NCBI GenBank assembly: GCA_038363925.1
Contig: JAQQWL010000006.1
Coordinates: 5,064,501 to 5,128,500, forward strand
Reading direction: 5' to 3'
Length of the DNA: 64,000 nt
Origin: Apiospora phragmitis
Lineage: Eukaryota; Ascomycota; Sordariomycetes; Amphisphaeriales; Apiosporaceae
In this document: positions 47,238-57,965 of the stretch, piece after piece
How positions within the stretch are numbered: the first letter of the stretch is position 1
How the letters are laid out: every line of letters begins with the position of its first letter
The notes under the pieces: model-generated
What the model saw: only the letters and a program-made list of their open reading frames with translations
What the model was told of the DNA's origin: nothing
Databases searched by the model: none
Made by a program: the position numbers and the translations under genes

Positions 47238-48924
47238 ATGCGCCTTGATGCCTCGATATTGGGGCTCGTCGCCTGGCTAGGTGGGACCACGGCATCACCC
47301 ACGGAGTCAGTCACGCCGTTCCCATCCGAGAGTGATCCTCCTTCGGATACGACAACGACGACATCCACTATAAAGAATACCCGCATCTACTTTGATTATG
47401 ATTTCATGCCACCCATGTATTCGTTGCCACCTTGCCAGGGCAACGTAAAGTGCGTTGGTCTGTTAATGGGCAACTCAATATAACAGGCGCCTCGCTGTTC
47501 GTTGTCGAATCCAACAACACCGAAAGGCTAATCGCTATCTCTTCCATTTCTAAGACAAAGAGAACCGTCGAAAGCACTGTACTACCAACAGGAGAAGCAG
47601 CCTCAAAAGGCGGCAAAAGTCATGGTGGCGAACATGTACCTGGGTTATGGTTAGGAATGCCTTCTGAAAGGCAAGGATCACCTCCAGTTAATTTGCCATG
47701 TATGACTCCCAACTACCATGTTCTCCAAACGCACAAGGACTAATGATGTTCCTGGCGAGTTTCATGAGCAAATCTGCTAACCACCTACGTGTAGTTAATG
47801 TCGTCCCTGAAACTGGATCTGGGTCTGTGACCATAGAGCCGTCCGACTATGAGAAGGAGGCCCTCGAGAAAAAGATGTACCTATCTTTGGACTGGGTTGA
47901 CAAGGTAACTCGTAAAGAAGGCAGGAGCTACACTACACCTTTTACCGCAAGCGAACAGGCTCCGACCCCGTCCGGTGCAGACCCCTTAAGCAAACTGGCT
48001 ACGGAGCTGGGGTACATCGACGAAGAGTTACCTTATAGCAATGAAGGTCTCATCAACTCTACTTCGTCGGACCCTGCAAGCACTGCCACTGCCACGGCCG
48101 TGCAGTCATCGCCCACGAGCTCATTGACGTCTGCTACACCCAACAATAGTGATGCCAATAGTTCGTCCGGAGCAGGGTCTAATAGACTGCCCCCGGGCGC
48201 TATAGCCGGCATCGTCGTAGGAGCTGTGATCGGAGGCCTGCTCATCATCGGCGCCCTCGCCTCCTTCCTGTGCTTCCGTCGGCGCTCCGGCGGGAAGCAG
48301 CAACGCCGCCATATTCACGGCGACGTGGGCTATGCCTCAGACAGCGGCGCCGCCGCTATGATGATGCGCGAAAAGGAGATGCCCGGTGTCAACCACAGCA
48401 GTCCCCACTCCGCGTACGCCGATGACGGTGGCCGCCTACACAACCGTGACGGTGTTGGTGAAGACAACGACTCGACCATCTACTCGAACACGCCACCGTA
48501 TCAGGAAGAACGAGGGGTGATGACGGCCGGAATCGGTACACAGCAGCACCAGAGCAGAGACAGCTTGCGGCAAAACGAGTACTCCTTGTACAACGGCAGC
48601 AACGGTAACGGCGATCGAGGCGTTACATCCAGCAGGCCGCAGTCGTACGCCGCAGACAGCGCGATCCGCGTCGCGGTCTCCGGCGGTGCACCACCTAATA
48701 CCACGGAGAGGGAACGCAACGGGAGCGTGGGCGGCGGCGCCGCCGCAGTGGGCAGGACGAGCCATCAGACGGACCGGCCGGGGTCCGAGGTGCGGTCGCC
48801 GAGCCGCTATGCGCATCTGATCGAGGAGGGCATGACGGAGGACGAGATCCGGCGGCTCGAGGACGAGGAGAGGCAGCTCGATGCGGCCATTGAGGACGCG
48901 GGGCGGCATGACCGGCCGAAGTGA
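47238..48924 (+). CDS. Type I single-span membrane protein with Ser/Thr-rich ectodomain, one frameshift
   Basis: Two exons (47238-47699, 47795-48924) give 530 residues after correction. An N-terminal signal peptide (ILGLVAWLGGTTAS) leads into a Ser/Thr/Pro stretch and an ectodomain with MPPMYSLPP, WSVNGQLNITG and an N-glycosylation sequon or two. A second Ser/Thr-rich stalk follows (STATATAVQSSPTSS), then one membrane helix (AIAGIVVGAVIGGLLIIGAL) with the stop-transfer FRRRSGGKQQRRH. The Ser/Gly/Asn-rich cytosolic tail ends in a charged helix (MTEDEIRRLEDEERQLD). The intron (47700-47794) has donor GTATGA, branch CTGCTAAC and acceptor GTGTAG. Near 47427-47433 one base is missing; no plausible intron fits, as the GT-AG span there is only 23 nt. 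The plan resembles cell-wall stress sensors, but no WSC domain is present and the function is unknown. Confidence 0.72.
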
Positions 48925-50363
48925 CCGGGCCGTCGGTGGTGGGGATATGATAAGTTATGAAACGGAGTCATGGTTTCCATAGGGGGGTGGGAACTTTTGG
49001 TAGCGGACGGTTTCAATGAAACATGTATGCAGCGTCTTTTTGTTCTTCTTGTCTATGATATGATATCTCTTGTCTGGTTGACGAATGTGGCTTCTATGCT
49101 GGTGATGTGTTGCCTTCAGTTGACGAGGCGTGAATGTGTACGCCCTTGAATAGCCAGCCAACTTCGGGACCCTCATACCATGGTACTGGGTACGAGGATC
49201 CTGTCTGTTTGTCCGTATGGCGTACCAAGGTTAGCCCAACGAGGCAACTTTGACCACTTAACAACGATCATGCACCAGCGGAAGAATCGATTCTGTAAGG
49301 TGTTCATGGCCAGAGCCTTGTGTAGAAATACATATAGATACTGAGCCCGATGACGAAGTATTTAACGACACTGCTCATGGTAGATATCTCTACGTGGGGG
49401 GGGGGGGGGGGGGAATTCGCGTAGTGCCCGAGAGATATTCTTGTACATGCTTGCTGCATATACACTGCCACATCCGTGAACAAACTCATCACACGAACTC
49501 GGATTTGCTAAGATCATTACCCAACTTCATAGAAAGGCCCAGGAGGAAAAGGCATATGGACCTCTCATTTACTGACCTAGTCAAAACAGGGAAAGGGAGG
49601 AAAGAGTATCATGCAAGAATGATACCACCTACCTACTGAGCAACAACACTCCGGCCTTGTCCTTTGCCTGAAGCAAGCATAAACAGAGATTCCATGGACA
49701 AACCTTCGCCCACCCACCCGTCGTTTCCATGGTCACGAGGGAGGAGGGCACGCTTGAGTTTCGTTGCAAGTTCCGATCGTTTTCGACCACGGGTGGGTTA
49801 GAAGTGCAATCAGAGTAGTCATAATTCCTGGCTCAAACAGACGCCAGAGCAGAAGACCGTAGCCCACTGGCCTTTGCCTCGAGGACACGAAGTTCAGAGT
49901 CTAGCCTGTCCACGCCTTATACATGTCGTTTCAAGGAGGCGCGTAGATCCTAGAACGGAACAGAAACATTCGGATATGGGAGCTGGCTGCGGTGGCGCCT
50001 GGGAAATGTCATACTTGATGCGAATGGCAGTAATACTTGGATTTTGCTACCGTTCGTGGTAGGCCCGAGTCATCCCGCAAGCCAAGTAAGTGCCCGCTCC
50101 ACGCGTATTGTACATACAAATCGCCCTAACTCCGGCCCGCTAGAATCTAAGGGGCAGAACGAACCCAATGTTGGTGATATCGCGTATATAGGATATAAGC
50201 CCCTGCGCCACTTTCTTCTTTTGTTGGTGTGTCCGTTGACCTTTAGCCGCTTTCCCGTAGCAGCCCATTGCTGCCACCTGTCTCGCATGTCTTGCGCTGC
50301 GCGCGCCGTCCTTCAATGCTGCCCATGAAGCCTTGATCGATGAATGCATAACTCGGTGCATTA
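48925..50363. other. Intergenic region between convergent genes, with G18 run
   Basis: It separates the 3' ends of the membrane protein gene and TVP23. A run of 18 G lies at 49396-49413. No gene is seen. Confidence 0.5.
49396..49413. repeat. G18 homopolymer
   Basis: Eighteen consecutive G on the plus strand, intergenic. Such long G runs are rare in fungal DNA and can form quadruplexes or be an assembly artefact. Confidence 0.9.
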
Positions 50364-51118
50364 TTACCGCCCGAACAGTCGACCGGCCATGTTGCTCGCG
50401 ATGCTGCCTGCCAACGATCTACCGTATAACGCGCTTCCAGCCATGTTGGAGGCTTGGCTGAACTTATCGCAGCGCGAGAAGGCCAACGTGTTGGTGACGG
50501 TAAGAACGAGAGCAATTGCTGTGGAGGAATACTGGGTTAGTCTTCATCTCTTCCCATGGTATCTCCTTTTGGGGGGTTGTTACTACTCACCGACGAGGGG
50601 CAGCCAGATGAACTTGAGGCGCACGAGGGCGAGGATGGCGAGGGCGATCCAGAGGACGGGCTGGGCGTACATGGCGAGCCAGAAGAAGCGGCTGTCGGTG
50701 GCGTTGATGGTCTTGGTGGCCGGGTCGCTGCTCTCGAAGACCCAGTGGCTGTCGCCCGACTGGGGGTCGACCTCGTTCCACCAGCGCAGGCCGACCAGGC
50801 GCCGGCCCGCGATGTTCTTGAGGTAGTAGAAGTCGGCCGCCAGCAGCAGGATCGTGATGATGAAGATCATCACCAGGTTCTCGGTGAAGAGCATGCCGAA
50901 GAGGTAGACGAGGAGGGAGGCTATAGAGAAAGACGCGAGTTTGGTTAGCAAACGACGTTCTTCTATTCGAGGCGGCCACGATGTCTGCCGAGTGCGGGAA
51001 AGTGCGAAGGCCGGCGCGACAACTTACAGATGCGAAAGGCGAGGAAGCAGAGGAGGGTTATGGGATGGGAGCTGAGGCGCCAGCTCAGAGAGCCCGGTGT
51101 GTTTTGTTGTTGTTCCAT
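50364..51118 (-). CDS. TVP23: Golgi membrane protein Tvp23
   Basis: Tvp23 is a late-Golgi vesicle protein of the TVP23/FAM18 family. Three exons in transcript order (51118-51028, 50920-50591, 50518-50364) give 191 residues, matching the usual size. The N-terminus [20 protein letters not shown] opens helix 1. Helix 2 contains the family block [20 protein letters not shown], then [22 protein letters not shown], then WVFESSD. The last helices are [21 protein letters not shown] and [14 protein letters not shown], followed by [11 protein letters not shown]. Both introns have good signals (GTAAGT / GCTAAC / TATAG and GTGAGT / ACTAAC / CACAG). The protein is complete and undamaged. Confidence 0.95.
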
Positions 51119-51957
51119 TGGTAGTCGGGTTTTGTGTGTGTCTAACGCTGATGTTCGTTAATGTCGTCGTCTATGGCATGACTCTCGGGAGGAAGTGCAG
51201 TTGCGAGAGCCTCCAACCTTGAGAGATTGCAGGATTTAGGGATTGATTATGAACCACAGCTGGTCGTCTGTCGTGGTTGAAGCTAGGTACAGCTGTTCAT
51301 TGTAGCATGGCCCACTAAATTCATCGTTGTAGCTGCTTTTGCCGCAGATCATTTTGCCTTACGTAACCCGTGACCGAGCTAGTCGTCACCTCATACAAGC
51401 ATCGACTCGTATACCTACAACAAAAACCCTTGATACCGGACAGAATAAGTGTGCTTACATAACTTTGCTGCGTCCTCGGCAAGAATGGAGAGTGTGTTTA
51501 GTTGGTAGTCCTATCTGTTTAAACGAGTACCAACATGTATACTAGTCTCACCCCCTGGACTTCCCAGGAGGTGACCTATGTACTCGAGTTCTAATGACCC
51601 TCCCGAGCGAATAGGATATCTTCAGGACAGGGGCCGATGTCTGGCAGTCCTGGTTGCAAGCTTTCTTTCACTAAAACAGCCATACATCGCGCCAGATCAA
51701 GCCCGTGTCTCCTGTATACGTAAACGCATACCAGTTCCAACAGAAACAACATACCCCGGTCCAGAATTGCCCAGTCCAGTGCCAGCTTCTAAGGCATATG
51801 ATGTGTGTCTCCCCGCAGCGCGCTTCGGGATGCAGCTTGGCTGTGCCTCTCTCTCTCTCTCCAATTCTCGAAAGCTACAAGAAGCTGTGCAATTGCATTT
51901 CCCTTATTTCAAGTAGTAGTTCCCAGGTAGTGTCCCTGGGAACTACTACCTATACTG
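51119..51957. other. Intergenic region upstream of hydrolase pseudogene
   Basis: The left part is the TVP23 promoter. The right end carries a perfect hairpin (51913-51949), listed separately. No gene is seen. Confidence 0.5.
51913..51949. repeat. Perfect 15-bp inverted repeat with 7-nt loop
   Basis: The arms are GTAGTAGTTCCCAGG (51913-51927) and CCTGGGAACTACTAC (51935-51949), separated by TAGTGTC. It lies less than 20 bp before the first residues of the hydrolase remnant. It could be a hairpin in a leader transcript or the scar of an inserted element. No terminal duplication or further repeat copy was recognised in this window. Confidence 0.9.
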
Positions 51958-52815
51958 TTGGTGAATAGAAAGCCGACCCTTCTCTTCCTCCACGAATCCA
52001 TGCACACGAGCCAGGTATGGGAACAAGTCGCGCCCTTGCTGGGGGCGAAAGACTACACCCGCTGCCTGACGCCGCAGCTCTGCGTCTACGGGACCCCCGA
52101 GCCCGTACTGTCCATCGCGCCCTGCATAGAGCAGGTGCAGTCCCTGACCGCTGATGAGGTCGAGGAGGGCCGTGATGTAGCTGTGGATAACCATTCGTTC
52201 GCCGGCATCGTGGGCTGTATGTAGTGCGGTAAAGGGGTTCACCTCCACGACAACGACAACTCGCAGAAACAAGAGCAAAGGACGAGTCATCGGAATTACA
52301 ATGATCTCCGCCCTCGCCATCCCCAGCAACACCCCCCTCTTAACCTGAGCTCCCCCGCACCATCGGCGGCATGACCCCGACAGCGCGCCCGGGCCCTGAC
52401 GGCTGGGACATTCCTGGCGAAGGACCCGCTAGACATCTTCTTACCACGACCGAGAGCCCGACGACGAGGACCTCTGGGAACAGCCGACTCCTGCACCATT
52501 CGTCCGCGACCCAGTCCACGGCAGAGGGGGTCGACGCCGGGTGGAAAGACCCCAATGTGCCGGTGTTGTGGTTCGTCGCGACGGAGGGGGGCCGCTGCAT
52601 ATCCGCGGAATTCCAGTAGAGGTTGGTCGGCATGATGGACGCGGAGGGGAAGACGAACTCGAAAAACCCCAGGGCCGGCCATTCGTAGGAGGATGGACAG
52701 CGGCCACTCGCCCATGCTCAGCCGGCCGGATGAGACGGTGCGTATTCTCGAGGAAGCCGTCGAGGCCATGTTGGGCGACAAAAGCTGGTACTTTTCATTA
52801 GCTTCATCAGCAGTA
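51958..52815 (+). pseudogene. Decayed alpha/beta-hydrolase
   Basis: Fragments of an esterase/lipase-type alpha/beta-hydrolase lie in the right order but in changing frames. They are: strand 1 and oxyanion region (KPTLLFLHESMHTSQVWEQV); the nucleophile elbow, altered to DNHSFAG; SAVKGF plus KGRVIGITMISALAIP in another frame; the lid-like DGWDIP, KDPLDIF and DDEDLWEQPTP; NVPVLWFVATEGG; and finally the catalytic-His block DSGHSPMLSRPDETV. Stops occur directly after the elbow (TAG at about 52222) and after PLLT (TGA at about 52343). At least five frame changes occur in 0.85 kb, many more than in any neighbouring gene, so I call this a real pseudogene. No RIP-like C-to-T bias is obvious by eye. 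Confidence 0.75.
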
Positions 52816-53053
52816 GCCCCGATGGGTGAACCACTATGAGACCCCTTTTCCAGCTATATTAGGCATGGGGACTCACCATTCATAGCTTGAAAGACCGACT
52901 GTCCTGTAGTCGTGAGGAATATGAATCGAAGTATTTTTTGGTGGTGGTGGGGGGGAGGGGTTCAGTCACAGTGACATTGATTTTCTAGTGAGAAGGAGGT
53001 AGTCATGCTTCTCAAGTTTTTTCTTATTCGTTTGGCATGATTCTAGTCTATTT

Positions 53054-54446
53054 TTAACCCTTGGCGGCACCGGCCTTGATGAGCAAGATGTCGCCATCTT
53101 CAACCACGTAATCCTTACCCTTGGTCATGATCTTGCCCTTGGCCTTGACTTCGGCTTCGTCACCAAGTTCCTTCAACATGGCGAAGTTGTACACGATAGC
53201 CTGGATGAAAGTCTTCTCGAAATCACCATGGATCACACCAGCGGCTTGGGGCGCCTTGGTGCCATTGCGGATCGTCCATTGACGGACTTCATCCGTACCA
53301 GTTGTGAAGAAGCTGCCGAGGTTGAGAACCTTGCGCATCTGGAGAATGATCTTCGGGAGCGCTGACTCGACGCCAACCTTCTTGCATTCCTCAGCAGCCT
53401 CGGCCTCAGTCTCGAACTGAGTAAGGCGCTCCTCGAAGCACACCGATACAGGCAGAATGGGATCGCCAGCGGCGTGCTCCTTCATCCACTCGGCAATCTT
53501 GGGCAAGTGCTTGTTCTTCTTACGGATGTAGTCCTTCTCAGACAGGTTGACCAGGTACACAACAGGCTTGGCAGAGAGCAAGAAGAGAGGGTTGATGACC
53601 TCGACCTATAATGCTTGATTAGCTGGGTTCCGTAGTAATCATGGAGCAAAATTAAGAATGGTGTTTGTTGTGATCAGAGTGTGTTTCTTATCTCAGAATG
53701 ACCTCTGCGTTATAAATTGAGGCACGTCGAAGAGCTGGGATTAGATCAGGCACTATGGCCCTTTGTCATCATGTAGAGAGAATGGTGCATTAGGAAAAAA
53801 TAATCGGTCTTACCTCCTTAGGAGACCAGTTGCCCTTTCGGACATCCTTGCCATCCTTGAGCATGTCGAGAATCTTAACGATAGTAGCCTCCTCTTCTCT
53901 GGCCTTCTTGACTTCAAGACTCTGACCGCCCACACGGGTCTTCTTCTTCTGGTTCTCAAGAGCCTTCTCGACGAACTCGATATCCTTTAATCGCAGCTCT
54001 TCGGCAATAATGTCGAGATCTCTGCAGGGGTTGACGTCACCCTCGACGTGGATAATCTCGGCATCGTCGAAGCAACGCACAACTTGGAAGATGGCATCGA
54101 CAGCGCGAATGTGGGACAAGAAAGCGTTACCCAGACCAGCACCAGTGGAAGCGCCCTTGGTCAGACCGGCAATATCGTAGACGGTCAAGTTGGCAGGGAC
54201 GCGCGACTTGGGGTTGTACTTCTCGCAAAGCCAGTTATATCGCTCGTCGGGGACGATGACACGGGCCTCTTCGGGCTCGATGGTGGCGTAGGGGAAGTTG
54301 GCAGGGTTTCCGAGGTGGCACTTGGTGATGGCTTGGAACAGCGTCGATTTACCGACGTTGGCCAGACCAACGATACCACTCTTCAGGTTGTTACCTGGGC
54401 GACCCAGCAGGATCTTCTCCTCGGTAGCACCTTTCTTGGGAGCCAT
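53054..54446 (-). CDS. OLA1: Obg-like ATPase Ola1/YchF, one frameshift
   Basis: Ola1 is a universally conserved P-loop ATPase of the Obg family with a C-terminal TGS domain; it binds ribosomes and affects stress responses. Two exons in transcript order (54446-53814, 53606-53054) give 394 residues after correction, the length of the yeast protein. Visible motifs: G1 GLANVGKST, switch region NFPYATIEPEE, G3 DIAGLTKGAS, and the YchF-type G4 NLSE (VYLVNLSEKD), which replaces NKxD and favours ATP. The TGS region follows (FFTTGTDEVRQWTIRNG, AAGVIHGDFEKTFI). In exon 2 the AAA at 53580-53582 carries one base too many: the frame needs LFLLSAKP, but the sequence as written reads LFFALC. Since all downstream motifs are perfect and removing one base gives exactly 394 codons plus stop, this is most likely an assembly error. 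Confidence 0.93.
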
Positions 54447-55838
54447 TTTGGGCTTCGCTCTTTTTGCGTAGGTGCGGTGTGATATGTAGATGGCAGTAAC
54501 AGTGCAGCTGGGCACGTGGTGGGAGAAAGCAGAACTAGCTGCGAGCGGCCGAAATAGGCGGGGGAGAGAAGAGAAGGGAGAGCTGGTCGACCGTAGGGAA
54601 GACGTGGTGAAAAAGGTTCTAGGCCGAAACGAATTCAGCCTCTGAAGATCAGCACCAACAAACGCTCAATGAAGAGGTGTGTCGGGTCTATTGGGGTATC
54701 TCGGGAGTGCTACAGGAAAAGGTAGTTACAGCCTTGTTGTCCTCTCTCTCTCATGTGAGAAGAGAGAGGGAAGAGAGCTCTGCGAGAAAGTTCTGGCAAT
54801 GGAGGGGTAGAACAGAAGAAACCTGTTGCGACCAGTGAGAAAAAAAAAGCTCTGCAGTTTTAGTGTGGGGTTTGTTGCCGCGAACGAGCAATTTCGGCCT
54901 GACTGTTGTTACGGCTGTGGTACGTACTGCCGGCGGAGGTCGGTGATTTAATCGACCGACTGACGGGCGGAACCTTCATTTTTGATCAATTGATTACCTC
55001 AGGTGAGAAGTCGGAGGTATTGGAGGGACAAGGGACACACGGTCACAGGAGGTGGGGTCGGGTTATCTTGGGTCATTGCAAATGTACCCTCCAAGTTACC
55101 ACCCTGGGCCAGGTACTGGAGGAAAGTCGAAACAATCTTGGTCTGCTTGTTCCCGTCGCCCTGCGTGCGCCGCTTACGGCATAACAGGCATGTTAGGTTG
55201 GTCTCACCTCGCGCTGCTAGGCCGGAAACCCTGAGGAAGCTGACCCCAAGCAGCCAATGACCTGCTAAGAAGCCCATTCCAATGGGCTCAATGGGGTACC
55301 ACTGCGTTGGAGACTCCCATCCCAAATGTCCCGCATTCAGGTGTGCATTCGTCTCAAGTGGTGGCTGATGGATGCTCTCACCTCGCCTGAGGGGCCCTGA
55401 GGAGCCTGAACTACTTTTTTAAGACGAAGGAGGAATGGAATGCAGCAAAGGATCACACATCCCCCAAAGCTGCAATCTATTCCTAGAGACCCTCCTGCGC
55501 CATCATCATCATCTTCACTCATCTTACCCTCGTCAATGGTTGCCTGATTGCCTAACCTGTTGCTGAAGCTGGCTGACAACTCGACTCAACTCGACTCAAC
55601 CTGACAAGTGGCAAGCTTTCTCCTCTACTTGTACTCTCAAATACCCTATCGTATCTATACAGTACCTAGCTTCGTCTATCAACTTCCCCGGATTACAGAA
55701 TTCACTACCCTAGCCGCCTCCACCAACTATTGATTGATCACCTACCTACATCATAGCTACCATATTCGTAAGGTAGCTGCAACCACCAACAACCGATGCG
55801 CCCATTGTCCATGTGTTCGACGATACCACGCCTCAACA
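54447..55838. other. Divergent intergenic region between OLA1 and the PPPDE gene
   Basis: This holds both promoters. A purine/pyrimidine mirror (CTCTCTCTCTC...GAGAGAGAGG) lies at 54741-54772, and a doubled CTCAACTCGA at about 55581-55598. C/T-rich leader sequence precedes 55839. No gene is seen. Confidence 0.5.
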
Positions 55839-56727
55839 ATGTCGTCGTCTAAGAAGTCCAGCCGACCTTCGGTCACTCGGAACTCCAGATCCGGGTCTCA
55901 TAGATCTACCTTATCACTCACCCGAACCGAGATCATTATCAATGTATACGACTTATTACCTGTAAGCCCTTCTCCTCAACCATAAGCTGCTATCCGAGCA
56001 CACTCAAGGTCGCCTTGGGCCGACGATATGTTTCTCAGTCTTCTTTTGGGGCTGTCCATATCCTTTCCGCTTCCGTGGTCAATGTTGCTAATTATCTTTC
56101 TACCTCCAGCCTGGCCGATTAGCCTCAATTCTATGGACTGTTGGGTCCTCCCTCCTCCATACTGGCGTCGTCATCAATGGACGTGAATACGCCTACGGAG
56201 GTCATGATCATCCAAATATAACAGGTGTCTACTGGACTGCACCGCAAACCGTCCCACCAGGCGGCACGTTTAAGACCGAGATCCTGCAAGGCTTCACCTT
56301 CGCACCCCAGCACGAGATCGATCAGATAATCAAGTCAACCTCGGAAGACTTTCCCGGCACCGCCTACAATCTTCTTACCAAGAACTGCAACCACTTTACT
56401 CAGAGCTTGTGCGAGCGGCTTACGGGCCAGAAAGGGCCCGCCTGGCTCAACCGTGCTGCCTCTATTGGCGTGGCACTGCCTTGTATGGTACCGCGGGACT
56501 GGGTCGAGCCGCCAGACTACGGGACAGCCGATGGGACGCTGGTAGAAGAGGACGAAGATGACCTGGACGCCGATGAGGGAACGGGCTTCCTTAGTAGGGA
56601 AAACAGTTATAGGCGTAGCCTCGCAGACGACGCCAACGCACAAAACAAGATCAAAGACAACTCTTCGCGGACACGGGATTCTAGCGGGCGAGCATTGCCG
56701 GCAGCAGAGAGGGCGCCGGCAAGCTAG
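55839..56727 (+). CDS. PPPDE/DeSI-type deubiquitinating or deSUMOylating peptidase
   Basis: A papain-like isopeptidase of the PPPDE family. Two exons (55839-55961, 56110-56727) give 246 residues. After a basic Ser-rich head, the fold begins with INVYDLLP, joined across the intron to PGRLASILWTVGSSLLHTGV. The catalytic His lies in LLHTGVVINGREYAYGGH and the catalytic Cys in YNLLTKNCNHFTQ. Both members of the dyad are present. The C-terminal 60 residues are acidic then basic and disordered (EEDEDDLDADEG). The intron has a GTAAGC donor, a GCTAAT branch and a CTCCAG acceptor. Substrate (ubiquitin or SUMO) cannot be told from sequence. Confidence 0.9.
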
Positions 56728-57113
56728 TCGCACTCAAAAGATAGGTTGCGGTATGGCACTGGTTTAGATGTCCTGGATTTGGGCGATTTACGGCTGCAAA
56801 GGAACAATATGCATTCGGGGGGCGTTTGGGGGCGTGACGATTTTGGGCAGGGCATGTTTAAGTTTGCTACAAGGGTGCGACGGTCCTAAGCGATTGATAC
56901 CATATGCGTTTTTCCTTTGTTGCGAGTTGAATTCGAGAGCTCCGGCGCGATTTGTTTTTATCTCTTATACAATGTACAACCGACTGTAGTACAGGAATAC
57001 ATATCATAGCGTATGATACAAATGATGCTTCTATAAAACCGTCCCTTCTTTTTGATACAGGCAATGCTCCGCCAAAGCCCGCCCCGTGTCCATCCCATAC
57101 ACATGCCTCTCCT
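56728..57113. other. Convergent intergenic region
   Basis: 3' flanks of the PPPDE gene and the uS11m gene, 386 bp. No gene or repeat is recognised. Confidence 0.5.
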
Positions 57114-57965
57114 TTAACCCAGACGTCTGGGCTTAGGACTCCTGGTACCACCAAATTTGAGTCGGGTGGCATCGCTGACCTTAACGATGCTGCCGCGCAG
57201 CAGGCGGCCCTCGCTGCCAAGCAAGACCTTGGTGGCGGCCTCGCGGCCCGGGCCGAAACCGCGCAGGACGACCTCCATCTTCTTGATCTCGTTGTGCCAG
57301 TTGCCCTGGTGCAGCTTGTCGATGACATAGGCGCACAGCTGGTAGGCGGCGTCGTAGGTGCCGCGCTTGGACTTGCGGAAGCCGATCTGCCCCGCGCTGA
57401 TGGAGATGATGGCGTTGCGGTCCGGCTTGGTGACGGTGATGTGGCAGTTGTGCTTGTGCCCATAGATGTGGAAGTGGAACGGCTCTTCGCCCCAGTCGGT
57501 CTGGCCCATGCCTTGCTTGCCCGACAGGTTCAGCGACTCGGAGATCGTGGGTTGGTTCCGGGCCCGGCTGATGGCGTCGAGGCCTAACCGGTTGGTGCTG
57601 CTTGCGGCGTTCTGGGATGAAGAGACGGCGGAGCCGAGGCCGCGGAGACCACCGCTGGGCTTGGGGGGAGGAAAAGACGAAGAGCTCGGCCCGGAGAGCT
57701 CATCGAGGATGGACCGTGTTGTCGTTGCGGGACCGGTCGAGCTGGGTGCAGAGGGGGCCGCACCGCGCGCCATCTCACCAGGGCTGGCTTCGGGTGTCGT
57801 TCGCACGGGGTTCGACGGCGGTTGTGTCGTATTTATGTCGTCGGAGTCGGCCCTTCGCCTGCATGTCTGCGAAAAGGAGCGGACAGCATAGCGGGAGAAG
57901 CTATGCCGAGTATGTGATATCTGGATGGAAGTGGTCGCTAAAAAGCGACTCCACGGTTGGCTCAT
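57114..57965 (-). CDS. Mitochondrial small-subunit ribosomal protein uS11m
   Basis: A single exon of 283 residues. The start ATG at 57965 opens a basic, Ser/Arg-rich presequence (MSQPWSRFLATTSIQISHTR, then FSRYAVRSFSQTCRRR). A disordered linker of about 110 residues comes next. The C-terminal ~120 residues are the S11 domain: FHFHIYGHKHNCHITVTKPD, SISAGQIGFRKSKRGTYDAA, GPGREAATKVLLGSEG, and TRSPKPRRLG at the end, with the rRNA-binding basic tail. The equivalent in yeast is Mrps18. An in-frame extension upstream of 57965 exists but would hide the presequence. The gene is divergent from TIM44. Confidence 0.92.
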   Translation of the reverse strand: MSQPWSRFLATTSIQISHTRHSFSRYAVRSFSQTCRRRADSDDINTTQPPSNPVRTTPEASPGEMARGAAPSAPSSTGPATTTRSILDELSGPSSSSFPPPKPSGGLRGLGSAVSSSQNAASSTNRLGLDAISRARNQPTISESLNLSGKQGMGQTDWGEEPFHFHIYGHKHNCHITVTKPDRNAIISISAGQIGFRKSKRGTYDAAYQLCAYVIDKLHQGNWHNEIKKMEVVLRGFGPGREAATKVLLGSEGRLLRGSIVKVSDATRLKFGGTRSPKPRRLG

